This document shows positions 12,901 to 17,224 of a DNA stretch of 18,382 bases, piece by piece. The stretch is from Treponema sp. (lineage in GTDB: Bacteria > Spirochaetota > Spirochaetia > Treponematales > Breznakiellaceae): assembly GCA_031267115.1 (NCBI GenBank), contig JAIRZS010000152.1, positions 1 to 18,382 of the forward strand, in the 5' to 3' direction. The notes under the pieces are model-generated. The model made no database searches and had not been told where the DNA came from. It saw nothing but the letters and a program-made list of their open reading frames with translations. Both the position numbers and the translations under genes were made by a program. The stretch's first letter is position 1, and the number at the start of each line of letters is the position of its first letter.

Positions 12901-15297
12901 TTCGGTCGATTTTTCCGACAGGTTCCCGGCTTTGTCTTTCAGGCGAAAACTTACCGCACGGTCTTGCCCTTCAGGCAGAGTGGCCGTCCTTCCCTTTTGC
13001 CAGGAACCGCTGCCTGTACGCCACTCCCAGGAATCCGCTTCAACCCCGCTCAGGGCATCCAACGCCGAAGCGACAACGGTGTTCACCCCGCTCAGTCCCG
13101 AAGGCGCGGAGATCACCGGGCCTGTCCGGTCAATACGGGCGTAAAGCGTTTCTTCTTTTACATTCGCGGCATTATCAACCGCCCTGAACTTGAACTGGAA
13201 CACCCCGTCACTGATTCCCTCAAGAAAAGTAACAGCCGTACCGTTAAAAACAGCGTCGCCCGTTTCCGCCCATTGGCCGTTTGAAAGGCCCCTCTTAATC
13301 ACGGCGGTAAATTCCCGGACATTGCTCCCCGCGTCCGCTGCGGAAACCGTAAAAGTCCGGGCATTGGTCCAAGGCGCGTTTTCCTGGACAACGGCAAACA
13401 GCGCGTCATAAGAGATCACCGGGGGCGTACCGTCAATATAAAAGGTTGTCTGATACGAACATTCATTCCCCGCGTTATCGGCCCCGGTAACGGCGAGGGT
13501 ATGATTGCCCCCGCCCAGGGACGGAACCGCAATCTCCCCGGAATACGCACCGTTCGATAAAGACAGCGCCAGCGCGGCGGCATTTCCTCCGTCTATTTTG
13601 TACTTCCAGACTGCCGCGTTAATGCCGCTATGTTCTTCTTTTACAACAGTGACCTTTACCGGTATACTCCAGCCGTTCCCCTTCCACGCGATATTTGCCG
13701 TAGAGACGCTGATTTGCGGGGCTGTGTTGTCTACCTTTGCTGTCTGCACTACCGATGTCGTATTGCCGGCCTTATCCTTCGCGGAAAAAGTCAGGCTGTA
13801 GCTTCCATCGGACAGGCCCGGCAGGGTAAAGTCGGCCAAAGCCCCGGTAGAGGCATTGTATGCGGATGTAATGGCGATACTGCTCTTCCCCGACGGGGTA
13901 ACGGTAAAACTTGCGGTATCAACCCCGGAAACCGAAGTGGTTGCCGCCGTTGAATCGGTGATCTTGATCCCGCTGAAAATATGATTCGGCCTGGCCCAGC
14001 CCGACGGAAAAGTAAACCCGATGATAACAGGCCCTTGCCGGTCAAGCCTGACGGTGCCGGACGAAGTCCTGGTATTGCCCGCGGCATCGGCTGCCCTGAC
14101 ATCCCTTGTAAAAACACCCTCCCCGGTATAGGCAAAGGAGGCGGAGGCGGCATTCGCCTCTTTGATCCAGACGCCGTTATTAAGGCGGGTCTCCAAAACC
14201 GCCATCCCGGAAAGGCTGTCGGACGCGGCAACCGTGAAAGTCCGGGACGCGTCCCTGGACCAGACATTTTCCCCCATATTCCCGGACAGAGAAATAGAGG
14301 GCAGGGTTTTGTCAATTCTCACCGTGACACTCTTCGTCGCCTCATTCCCGACGGCGTCTTTCACAGAAAAGACAAGGCTGGTAGTCCCCTCTTTTGATAC
14401 CTCGTATTTAAGATTGGTTTTGGCAATGCTTTTCCATGTTTTCCCGGCGTCTTCGGAACAGCGCAGGGAAGAATCGTCTATCCCGGAACGCTCATCGCTT
14501 ACGGCGGGAACAAGGGTAACATTACTGTTTGTCCAGGCGCCCTCCGGCAGGCCGGAAATATCCAGCGCTGGTATGGTTCTGTCAATCACCATATCGGCTT
14601 TTAGTTCGCGTGCAGTATCGTTGGGGCCTGTTTGAAAATAAAACCTTATATCGTAAGTCCCCTCATTGGCCAGCAGGACGGAATAACCATTGACGGCGGG
14701 AGCGTTATTTATCTTATAGGTAAAAAACTTTCCATACTTTCCCATGCTGTACGTATCGGAATCCACATCGACAATTACCGATGCGGCGTTGCTTGATCTC
14801 CCGGACCCGGTGCTGTAACGACAGTAAAAACCGGAAATATTAACAGCGTATTTTATGGTCACATAGCTCTTCATGGTTTCATAGAGCGTCCACTTATTCG
14901 AAGAGAACTTGTTTACCACTACCGTCACCTGGACTTTAGCAAACTCCCTTGTCGGCGCGTAGTCCCTGAACTTGGTATTCAGGGAAGTATACGGATTATA
15001 ATATGAATCTCCGCTTTTTGTAAGGAAATCAACGGAAACTTCATATTGTACGTTACTGGGCGGTTTCGAGATAATTTCCACGCCAAAATAAGTAGGCATA
15101 TCGATAAGATATTCCGGCGCCCCTCCTGAGACTGTTTTTGTGCATTCCTCAACATCCACAAGGGTTATAATTACATTTAATTCATCGGACCCGTTGTAAT
15201 TTAAATTTAATATCTCCCTTTCCCCGGCACGTATATGCCCCGAAAGAAACCCGAACAACAACAGCGCCGGCGCGAGCCGCTTCAGGATTTTCCCCAT
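139..15297 (-). CDS. Giant exported multidomain Ig-like / beta-repeat / beta-propeller protein (5052 aa)
   Basis: The start is ATG at 15297, preceded by AAGGGGG with 7-nt spacing. It overlaps the TGA of the upstream gene by one base. Residues 1-24 form a Sec signal peptide (KILKR, then a hydrophobic stretch, likely cut after A24). Approximate domain order: 25-238 unrecognised; 239-1345 eleven Ig-like repeats; 1346-2170 unassigned beta-rich sequence; 2170-2992 repeats of about 70 residues; 2993-3310 closing beta domain; 3310-3530 two small beta domains; 3535-3625 FN3; 3751-3833 and 3937-4018 IPT/TIG; 4115-4198 He_PIG-like; 4225-4520 PQQ-like propeller; 4526-4778 Ig-like repeats; 4779-5052 tail. 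I see no LPXTG, lipobox, internal transmembrane segment or catalytic motif. The domains suggest an elongated periplasmic or cell-surface protein, an adhesin or an envelope-spanning rod. That role is inferred. The reading frame is unbroken over 15 kb, so the gene is evidently under selection. Confidence 0.93.
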   Translation of the reverse strand: MGKILKRLAPALLLFGFLSGHIRAGEREILNLNYNGSDELNVIITLVDVEECTKTVSGGAPEYLIDMPTYFGVEIISKPPSNVQYEVSVDFLTKSGDSYYNPYTSLNTKFRDYAPTREFAKVQVTVVVNKFSSNKWTLYETMKSYVTIKYAVNISGFYCRYSTGSGRSSNAASVIVDVDSDTYSMGKYGKFFTYKINNAPAVNGYSVLLANEGTYDIRFYFQTGPNDTARELKADMVIDRTIPALDISGLPEGAWTNSNVTLVPAVSDERSGIDDSSLRCSEDAGKTWKSIAKTNLKYEVSKEGTTSLVFSVKDAVGNEATKSVTVRIDKTLPSISLSGNMGENVWSRDASRTFTVAASDSLSGMAVLETRLNNGVWIKEANAASASFAYTGEGVFTRDVRAADAAGNTRTSSGTVRLDRQGPVIIGFTFPSGWARPNHIFSGIKITDSTAATTSVSGVDTASFTVTPSGKSSIAITSAYNASTGALADFTLPGLSDGSYSLTFSAKDKAGNTTSVVQTAKVDNTAPQISVSTANIAWKGNGWSIPVKVTVVKEEHSGINAAVWKYKIDGGNAAALALSLSNGAYSGEIAVPSLGGGNHTLAVTGADNAGNECSYQTTFYIDGTPPVISYDALFAVVQENAPWTNARTFTVSAADAGSNVREFTAVIKRGLSNGQWAETGDAVFNGTAVTFLEGISDGVFQFKFRAVDNAANVKEETLYARIDRTGPVISAPSGLSGVNTVVASALDALSGVEADSWEWRTGSGSWQKGRTATLPEGQDRAVSFRLKDKAGNLSEKSTEITIDLSPPQVGAEVPEYAFLNSLGVKISVSDTITAVKKLWYSVDDGPLREISGWSAIQTQIPVENYQEGNHLLRFTAEDSVAHRGQTREYAFIIDRTAPGIEAADIYPKPEPERLLGDFDFSGSAEVQVSIRGSDWYADKGTERAGKVVAWYWSLGQNKDSIPVFSESGKMLVPEFSIGGLKEGPNYIYFRTEDAGGNFSAVCRRIVSVDLAIPASPIIRSATHREARIAEHAFPFPVAEFVFRPPVNILSGIRRYQWRLEKVFIYGDTAGEGEVIGRGNMEKLNASLEGSLSLSLEDNREHEFYRLFASCAASNGNVSGESVYQFRIDTASPNEVRVIAIPQIDREGWSRETFSLVIWNQPADMTGVAEYRYLVTAEEGWLPPDDTSLKEYDLDGWHKTGDTEFQADLRAYLNGKESGIVQIAVCAIDYAGNRKLGTTSVKCDFIPPAFDGAGGNSLRIADTVAEVGKAKQISWNNIADGDSGLDHISMAVLDASDFGTQTRTVILPPETREFILDRLEDNGIYTLQFTVSDKAGNHLVLHRAFGTGNREIPSRFEVPYEETINGFELSGKRITGGGDDDEFEDIYLSIPGSIKIHEIKTINGKDERKRLDAVRLEEIITAGSRFSSGKSGNGRYEASADGFSIEGGYIGFDRNAGASLLESRYTRPFILGDLRQTAPVGIGQTGLGFPPVARFSSGSGAFGGQASIETFNSAPGGGEIPGFPLEKAESLRLETGKEWFYGAALSFDSSMLERHGISFTAANGRGVIPVGESRTEAESRDIRANVRVNPSEPPVLDIRGTAFAVKAAGIRGHFIDVYEAVLDLPAGYEMRKLTIRNFIIDALNGTVANGPDFISDPVNAEVPGGGRFESTGVEFTPDGKLRVSGIITSDIYGTIQTSNFVLTNEGLDWNEGGAISGFTATVHGFPVIAVTARFVREGIFIEQGEILHSGGRRQFIDLGLTSRQKDDVFNDGIITEHYYLENGYGNPVLVKGGYITKNGVSGIVTVPLGAVAAEITGRESWDFPDVKFDPFGGMDGFYSGSANIIIGGFEFTPEDIEFLGSHIKIGTLRSRSIPGMNPEILEFNDFCFTETAVLAGLPPSGPADYLIHGWKFAYEAFALTVDGLKGTGMLLLPETLGGFTVKFPESLVLGSGGIVSGRADEYAHGAAIRGIPLELPGAELELQGGKFVLACAAPLIRPVLGDSVEIIFGKTCFDSSGIAISGEDGKKRIRFTSSNGYRVDSSSYAITADGIRLGGSLGAKWWDEDSRIAVSGKGMELLAGFAVISEGNDAELGYRYGDWDIQGKGVSFELGGVRVAANTVRYRGINIPLGSLGFTTEGLLAQDGNLVQDLELASFAGAAIKLVGSSFGRAWLTGSVVVTMPRPFNGHTLYYESVKFGADGSFLTENGIENYRLNLGGFGFSFEGITVNTAGLHIQGADITLPQSMEGAPLRLAGLRLSDNNLSLENSFIDQVKIWGMVFSLDDFNIKDGIVTLSGMVSLPETMPGTLSGRKLVIRDFTAGLDGGIRSLDVRMDEECTIPFLDAWALSLNNLVIRYTDGQPWVILNNASLCFPAGFAVDGTMIEQVRFNPVQGVFDFDSIKADTNIRFNFAGISFYLAQLWLDKERSFGFKGSVTFPAERMPAFLAGKTAELDSFSIKRDGSLGNVSASLKDLNGEILPGTKGVMLQNGSLAVSAKNRQDIELSVAGDIMMTGNMPGSLAGSRLSIEAFTINPAVPAVSRLKAGAFLHSLEIHGMNFSNIQIDVQWDGEKQDGLVGLSGNIVFPASFPKYLAGRTTAIRDFRIGLDGSIRSFDAYFATEPGVVFDLIGAVQIQNAVINMHKDEEKFGIDLAGVIILPESKFPKGLGGLRTETVISLDGQKGIKSLYANIDVPNSKLFDSLAMQGVKLVIDKQEDSPAEISLTGSLGLPDFFPQGLKGMVIAIKKFKINTDGKISEIDISAAKINAKIFNVVDLKDGYFKFQKEDENEFILDISGRVKLAADGLPAELKEPEFVISRLSLSTRTGLKTFDLGLNSAISFNFLGGFRIEARSLLLSDNGVTLGAGITLPAYFPKGIANSRIDLNVFKLGWNGRILDIQGGLGNMELEIAGFSAKIDSLYFEHDPAKQFYVSLKSCRIRFPSFLGSLGGKEFAVKNTRISPDGSFEGDFELPKFDLEVAGFSIALIGPTIEFTKQRISFSQIKIKTPDFMKSLEVSLENAGLSAAKGIEIESGEFRLPDFQLGGLNFSNIKVSFSFSGSDYVIGGGGCVFIPSAGTIDARLAFASRSTLYPIGLKQAEFSWQTAFGGIPLGNTGLFLSGIGGGISYGPPDELPAKIKNMFNPKGPRIKLGLYINDAYGGSIISINPNVWIDIDNANWAFQGRAAVLRGSININADTIAALSGKGFYGGLSVELRFVSGGLDIYIFDKNGNTILSGEGYVKFGIPKGILLDTSIGPIDIVIPPFDLWFTVDAELGRFTNGKDAFKATVSIPILGRQGVYFGSNGFRVGNVSSYTIERPSWSAPSLRGSVRRSVSNPGIISNDISDYGDVAGTDYTVGVYGKDLERVVFLLAYIEGDPLVICTSPSGKEYSEREENVETVLYENVIAFIVHNPEQGTWQIRVANVDEEAYELSVLGTDRMPSLVIMEPGSGTELVQDEFVLRGQAEIGYNSVIVKAREDRGKPGFELGVFPVEIDGSFEAWVPAKDIADGEYVISAELEIGDGFTAPAVYAPGKIRVDRSGLPLLEPEPVRLAETDRGTVVLRWENNNGARTAGYNVKFVNKTVGSENTVYVGNITSFTLPGFGEGEELSFRVAAIDGNRQESAYSAPVEIVIGGKRPAGNRPLIQNVPAGAEGVSGGLVEGSITVTIADYEESYEASGYILARRRHTESNSAVPPGTLYFTGPVKIEQKTVSIPWRLSLPADTVPGVYTYPCEAINEANGELNAPFTLEIRVRWPDPEIYSVEPVKFNGTEEQILTLYGSGFVPGTKAVFNGDEIALGSGGGEWSSAVIQAVVPVQKQGGTRPLTLTAPGGKSASFDITVLLPDWYAELYTRIAEAVPGGSADYWVGVTGVEGFSGNASFTVIEKPGILDITLPVIPAGNTANIRVHIHSSAVPGTYKSVISGGQGKSFELITVVRESTPAPRLNAVSPAYGYPLSEACLYGSSLGLGGVLYLNNVRAETLSWSDSKITFTVPENGESGIVRIIRGDKGDGIESNGLPFTVKKMGFSLRSETPHLEMSSGEKRKLSLFLTGYSGEVSLRAETGAAPLSAVLDRYSAVPNAVLELEIGADSGNYANGSWKIRIAGNSGNYEAETEITVSIADAPELLSRVLPDGLAESPYYEKLAARGGNGKVEYRISGGELPPGIELSAEGEIHGRPRHTGRYQAEIALSDGVGRKGSGIVVITVREESWAQTGKDGGKSRSVNTDLPAGNEVLFAEQVSVTPDYMLAAEEKIILVSGSGITALRSSNGRTDWSVTGSYEQVMYAGGRLYALSSQGILETRELDLGTLLWSREGILSFSSDGSTVLTETEGALLVIDAAPGFLREKKEKKYNGASSVIWMNHHAYEINGNRITAIYGQDSSREFEGRILAAAADSAGMALVTEKHLVILDRDLRETARVSRASGGRAELALTADTVFVSEQGAVRSYGRGKPGLIHEWPLGGESVADIAAGRGSLLIFGKEGFTVMNCFSGQPVLRESGSYSRFVLYREKIYTAGDEGIIRAYGGSTNPQGPETEIVLEPATADGINGWYITTPSMRITSVDRETFTASVMAWLDGEELEDPESKLPLPDGEHQISAYGVDSHGLRSPIERLQVKVDTKAPKSEFTLSEEEPENGWYRNPVKLEIEAWDDMSGLERIWTNGGAYDGPVNFNTQGIHNFSWYALDRAGNREEIRRHTVQVDYEEPYADTEILLDRGFCELSINAEDFVSGIETVEYRLNGGETEIYRERIFLGEGNYRLEYRASDRAGNYSEWKTMEFTVQPFWAEASLIADAFIRGSRRQAVANLRNGMPILRKDNGKPEPDRSHPAALVNLPSYAAGAEYIIWESGDLPDGNENTGKVGSIRFRAARDAVAYLFLPEGIEPPASWSPVREHVMINRAYYAGGASVYMKRLAAESWADIPVTGLEKLPPLIAVQEKGNITADIVILKNGDQGKDANAGGIDMPAAGRNGFAEDYEAGTELVLEGRPGPWYYSRRLPLAKKWYVSYGAEWLPLEGNRCTIPEDAESGYIRFKLELAAPDGQIEYRAEKTIQIKEKFQEE
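964..1722 (-). repeat. C-terminal Ig-like repeats of the giant (residues about 4526-4778)
   Basis: Three Ig-like units open at about P4526 (PETEI), D4611 (DTKAPKSEF) and D4694 (DYEEPYADTEI). The last two carry the DxAGN signature (ALDRAGN and ASDRAGN), with WDDMSG and EDFVSG in the middle strands. They are of the same class as the N-terminal array, which brackets the molecule with similar modules. The GWY motif before the domain core is typical of OmpL47-type repeats. Confidence 0.75.
1738..2625 (-). other. PQQ-like beta-propeller domain of the giant (residues about 4225-4520)
   Basis: Repeated blades of about 40 residues follow the pattern of a hydrophobic strand, a G or N turn, then a strand ending in a Trp or Leu motif. 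Examples are ITALRSSNGRTDWSV, LETRELDLGTLLWS and FTVMNCFSGQPVL. The phrase 'A-x-x-G-x-x-x-W' resembles PQQ/quinoprotein-like repeats of the BamB or WD40-like type. No quinone-binding or catalytic residues are evident, so a scaffold or binding role is more likely than dehydrogenase activity. Confidence 0.7.
2698..5100 (-). other. FN3, IPT/TIG and He_PIG-like module string of the giant (residues about 3400-4200)
   Basis: An Ig-like segment at about 3425-3530 ends at a VDRSG junction. A fibronectin type III domain follows (about 3535-3625, with VVLRWENN, GYNVKF and LSFRVAAID). Two IPT/TIG domains carry the expected strands: 3751-3833 has LYGSGFVPGT and VFNGDEI, and 3937-4018 has LYGSSLG, LYLNN and ITFTVPE. 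Each IPT/TIG domain is followed by an unnamed beta domain (about 3835-3935 and 4018-4114). A He_PIG-like domain closes the string (4115-4198, with GELPPGIELSAEGEIHG). These are non-catalytic extracellular modules used as spacers or ligand-binding units. Confidence 0.75.
6322..8430 (-). repeat. Array of ten ~70-residue beta-rich repeats in the giant (residues about 2290-2992)
   Basis: Units begin near residues 2290, 2360, 2426, 2499, 2572, 2644, 2716, 2786, 2856 and 2924, a pitch of 66-74 residues. Recurring elements in order are a hydrophobic strand ending in sG, an LP or FP turn, a second P about six residues later, then LaG, an I..F strand, DG.i, and a final alternating strand. Clear examples are LSGNIVFPASFPKYLAG (2572 unit), LTGSLGLPDFFPQGLKG (2716 unit) and GITLPAYFPKGIANS (2856 unit). 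Two more divergent units precede them, near 2170 and 2232. The second unit lacks the LaG element. I do not recognise the family. The alternating hydrophobic and polar strands fit a long beta-groove or solenoid. Confidence 0.75.
11263..14583 (-). repeat. N-terminal array of eleven Ig-like repeats in the giant (residues 239-1345)
   Basis: Each unit opens with a D-x-x-x-P junction. The opening Asp residues are D239, D329, D419, D523, D622, D723, D803, D894, D1009, D1128 and D1243. Most units contain a SG-x-D/S turn in the middle and end with D-x-A-G-N followed by a V-x-x-D strand, for example SVKDAVGN, SAKDKAGN and AIDYAGN. This is the signature of bacterial Ig-like domains of the OmpL47/Big type, widespread in surface proteins. 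The pitch is 80-104 residues for the first eight units and 115-119 for units 9 and 10. A GGGDDDE linker (about residue 1378) follows soon after the array. Confidence 0.88.
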
Positions 15298-15311
15298 CAG
15301 TCCGCCCCCTT
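15297..15311 (-). promoter_or_regulatory. Shine-Dalgarno and one-base stop/start overlap coupling the two operon genes
   Basis: On the minus strand, AAGGGGG (15311-15305) lies 7 nt before the ATG of the giant. The TGA of the upstream gene shares its A with that ATG (TGATG). This arrangement normally means that terminating ribosomes restart on the next gene, which ties production of the giant to that of its small partner. Confidence 0.8.
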
Positions 15312-16856
15312 AATCCGGAACAGCGCGATTTCGCCGCCGTCATGAACCGCGCAGTAAACGGTTCCGTTGATATTGCGGCTCGCGTGAACCGCGTCATTTT
15401 TGAGCAGCCTTATGCTGCCCGGCCCGGTTTCAAAAACCAGGGTCCCTCCTCTCGAGTTTAGCGGTATCAGGCGGTCTTCGAGGAACAAGGGGTGATCCTC
15501 CGCCCTTCCGTCCCAGTCCGCGTCCCCGGCGGCTATTTCCGGGGGAAGTTCCGCCTCGCCAATTACACGCCAGGCCGCGCCCTGCTTTTCATAGTTTTCA
15601 TAGTTTTCATAGATCGTAACAACCGGACAATCAGAATCAGAATCGGGACCGGAACCGGAGCCGAAGAAATACAGGCGGAAGCGGTCCCGCGCGCCGCCGG
15701 CAAAAAGCTTCCCGCCGGGGCCTGTCCCGCCGAGGTGTTCTTCCCCCGTTACCGCCCCCCGCGAATCAAGGGACATTACATACCAGCCATCATCCCTTTT
15801 CCCGGCAAGGAGCAGCCTGTCCGCGCTTTCATAAAACAGCGCCGTGTCTTTTTCGCCGGAGGCGTTAAACCACATTTCAAACAGGGGAGCGTTCGTCCCG
15901 GCGTTTTTTACGCCGTATACGGCCTCCGTATCCCCGGCCTTCACGGCAAGGATTCCGAAAGAGCCAAGAGGCGCGGCAAAGCCGGACACGGTCCCGGTCC
16001 CGGGCGCGTTAAAAGATCGCCGCCGCAAAAAGTCCGATCCCTTCGACTCGTACACTTCCACATGCTTTTCATTGATAACAGTAATAATACTGTCGCCTTC
16101 AATGTTCATGCTGTTCCGCAGTTTCAGATCCCCCGTGTAAGAGCCGATACTTTTCCGGCGCACCAGAAAATCGTTATCCAGGGAAAAAATAACCGCTTCC
16201 TGTTTTTCGCCCCGGTCCACCGTAAACCAGCCGCGCCCCAGCGGATAGCGGAAATCCGCCATCACGTCAAAACCCGAAGGTCCTCCAATCCTTTCGCTTC
16301 CACCGCTAATCATGGTATACACCGGGACTCCGCCCGCGCCGCCTATCCCCGCGGCACAGCTTAGCCTTCCCCCCGACAGCACAAATACCGCCGCGCCTTT
16401 TGACGGCGAAGCCGTGATAAAGTATTTGGACACAACGCCCAGCGCCTGAATTTCCGGGGCCGGGCAGTAACGCAGCGCCCCCTGATCGTCAAGCCCAAGT
16501 ACAAAGACCCCCTCGCTCCCGTTCAGGGAGCCCACAAAAGAGGCGTACTGGGCCATCCCGAAAACAGAAAGCTCCAGTTGCCGGACGCCGTTAATTTCCC
16601 GGCCAAGCCCCTCGACATAATACGGTTCCAGAGCGCCCAGCCCGTCCGCCTTAAGCGCGCGGAATCTCCCGTCCTCGGCATAAAGGACATACACATGCCC
16701 CAGGCCGTCCTGCAATACCTTCAGTTCCCCTATACTGCCCGGCGCAGGGAATACCCCCGCGGGATAAAAGACCGGGCCGGGGTCCCGGCCAAAAAGAGCC
16801 GTTCCCGTAAGGAACAGGCATAAACCAACGAGCAAATTTCTCGCGCTTCCGTGCAT
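15297..16856 (-). CDS. Secreted beta-propeller-like companion protein (519 aa)
   Basis: ATG at 16856 is preceded by AGGAGG with 5-nt spacing. Residues 1-23 form a signal peptide (ARNLLVGLCLFLTGTALFG), and I see no lipobox, so the protein is probably soluble after cleavage. The rest is all beta and built of repeated blades that pair a read-out strand with a loop, such as VYVLYAEDGRFRALKADG, GVFVLGLDDQG and WFTVDRG, as in six- to eight-bladed propellers. Near residues 443-450, GDADWDGRAED resembles an FG-GAP or EF-hand-type DxDxDG calcium loop. A low-complexity linker with SGSG, DSDSD and three YEN copies lies just before it. The gene shares an operon with the giant, so I infer that it assists or binds the giant. 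No catalytic residues were recognised. A named function is not possible. Confidence 0.85.
   Translation of the reverse strand: MHGSARNLLVGLCLFLTGTALFGRDPGPVFYPAGVFPAPGSIGELKVLQDGLGHVYVLYAEDGRFRALKADGLGALEPYYVEGLGREINGVRQLELSVFGMAQYASFVGSLNGSEGVFVLGLDDQGALRYCPAPEIQALGVVSKYFITASPSKGAAVFVLSGGRLSCAAGIGGAGGVPVYTMISGGSERIGGPSGFDVMADFRYPLGRGWFTVDRGEKQEAVIFSLDNDFLVRRKSIGSYTGDLKLRNSMNIEGDSIITVINEKHVEVYESKGSDFLRRRSFNAPGTGTVSGFAAPLGSFGILAVKAGDTEAVYGVKNAGTNAPLFEMWFNASGEKDTALFYESADRLLLAGKRDDGWYVMSLDSRGAVTGEEHLGGTGPGGKLFAGGARDRFRLYFFGSGSGPDSDSDCPVVTIYENYENYEKQGAAWRVIGEAELPPEIAAGDADWDGRAEDHPLFLEDRLIPLNSRGGTLVFETGPGSIRLLKNDAVHASRNINGTVYCAVHDGGEIALFRIKGAD
15586..15612 (-). repeat. Three perfect 9-bp tandem repeats inside the companion gene
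   Basis: The plus strand reads ttttcatag three times without mismatch, encoding tandem YEN at about residues 416-424. Being a multiple of three, copy-number change would lengthen or shorten the protein without breaking the frame. Short hexamer-like repeats (tcagaa twice, ccgga-type twice, about 15631-15660) lie next to it and encode the SGSG/DSDSD part of the linker. Confidence 0.85.
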
Positions 16857-16900
16857 AGCAGCCTCCTGAGACGTTTTTTTGAAGATTATTTCACCAACTG

Positions 16901-16908
16901 TTTATATA
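16901..16908 (-). promoter_or_regulatory. Candidate -10 element for the secreted-protein operon
   Basis: The minus strand reads TATATAAA about 45 nt before the ATG of the companion gene. No good -35 lies at 16-18 bp. Two A-tracts (AAAAAAAA, 16962-16955 and 16952-16945) lie further upstream and could serve as an UP-like or curved element. This is a weak prediction, but it is the only plausible promoter near the operon start. Confidence 0.28.
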
Positions 16909-16981
16909 TGGGGCTGCCCGCCAATTTGCTTTAATCCGGACAAATTTTTTTTAATTTTTTTTCAGAGGGGGGCCTGTTACC

Positions 16982-17039
16982 AAAAAACGCGGGGCAAAAC
17001 AAAAGGGCGCCGTCCGGCCCCCCTGCGCTCCAGCCCCGC
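16982..17039 (-). terminator. Possible terminator after the Rpn gene
   Basis: On the minus strand, GCGGGGC (17039-17033) pairs perfectly with GCCCCGC (16995-16989), and GTTTTTT follows. The loop is long (37 nt) but can fold further through GGGC/GCCC. The site is about 185 nt after the Rpn stop codon. A smaller hairpin, CCCGC-GAA-GCGGG (17047-17035), competes for the same arm. The T run and GC stem favour a terminator; the long loop argues against it. Confidence 0.35.
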
Positions 17040-17130
17040 TTCGCGGGTCTTCCGCTACCCCCCTCGTGAAGAAATTATCGCAGGATTTACCGCGAAGTTT
17101 ATACGGCCTCTGGAATTTTTTACCGCAAAG

Positions 17131-17148
17131 TCGAAAAAGTCGAAAAAG
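17131..17148 (+). repeat. Tandem TCGAAAAAG pair in a degenerate CGCAAAG-type module
   Basis: Two perfect 9-bp copies follow ACCGCAAAG (17122-17130), so the stretch reads as three related 9-mers. It resembles a decayed form of the CGCAAAG-type intergenic repeats seen in many bacterial genomes. A module in the opposite orientation lies on the other side of the Rpn gene at 18180-18209. Confidence 0.6.
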
Positions 17149-17224
17149 TAAAAGAAGCAGTAAGGAAAAAAGTAGAAAAATAGTACCTGGCGCTTTTACG
17201 TTTACCGGACAGAAACCTTGGGCA

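Larger units (their letters stand above)
16857..17224. other. Intergenic region between the operon and the Rpn gene
   Basis: These 368 bp hold no convincing gene. They contain the operon Shine-Dalgarno (16862-16867), an AT-rich promoter-like stretch, two 8-bp T runs (16945-16952 and 16955-16962), a possible terminator for the Rpn gene, and short degenerate repeats. TTTACCGCGAAGT (17086-17098) and TTTACCGCAAAGT (17119-17131) differ by one base. TCGAAAAAG is repeated twice in tandem at 17131-17148. The tract at 17127-17181 is almost all purine on the plus strand, giving a C/U-rich 3' end to any Rpn transcript. Confidence 0.7.

Noticed and set aside
12130..13284. Plus-strand open frame of 384 codons
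   Set aside because: It lies wholly inside the Ig array of the giant on the other strand, is rich in Arg/Pro/Phe with no domain pattern, and has no ribosome binding site; it is a shadow of the giant's codon use.
139..15297. Assembly artefact or fused genes as explanation for the 15-kb frame
   Set aside because: The frame is unbroken, starts with a proper signal peptide and Shine-Dalgarno, and successive domains share the same style and codon use; nothing suggests an artificial join.
15492..16364. Plus-strand open frame of 290 codons
   Set aside because: It is antisense to the companion gene, whose signal peptide, Shine-Dalgarno and operon position are convincing.
17131..17148. CRISPR-like or other spaced repeat array
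   Set aside because: The repeats are only 9 bp, contiguous and two in number, without spacers.
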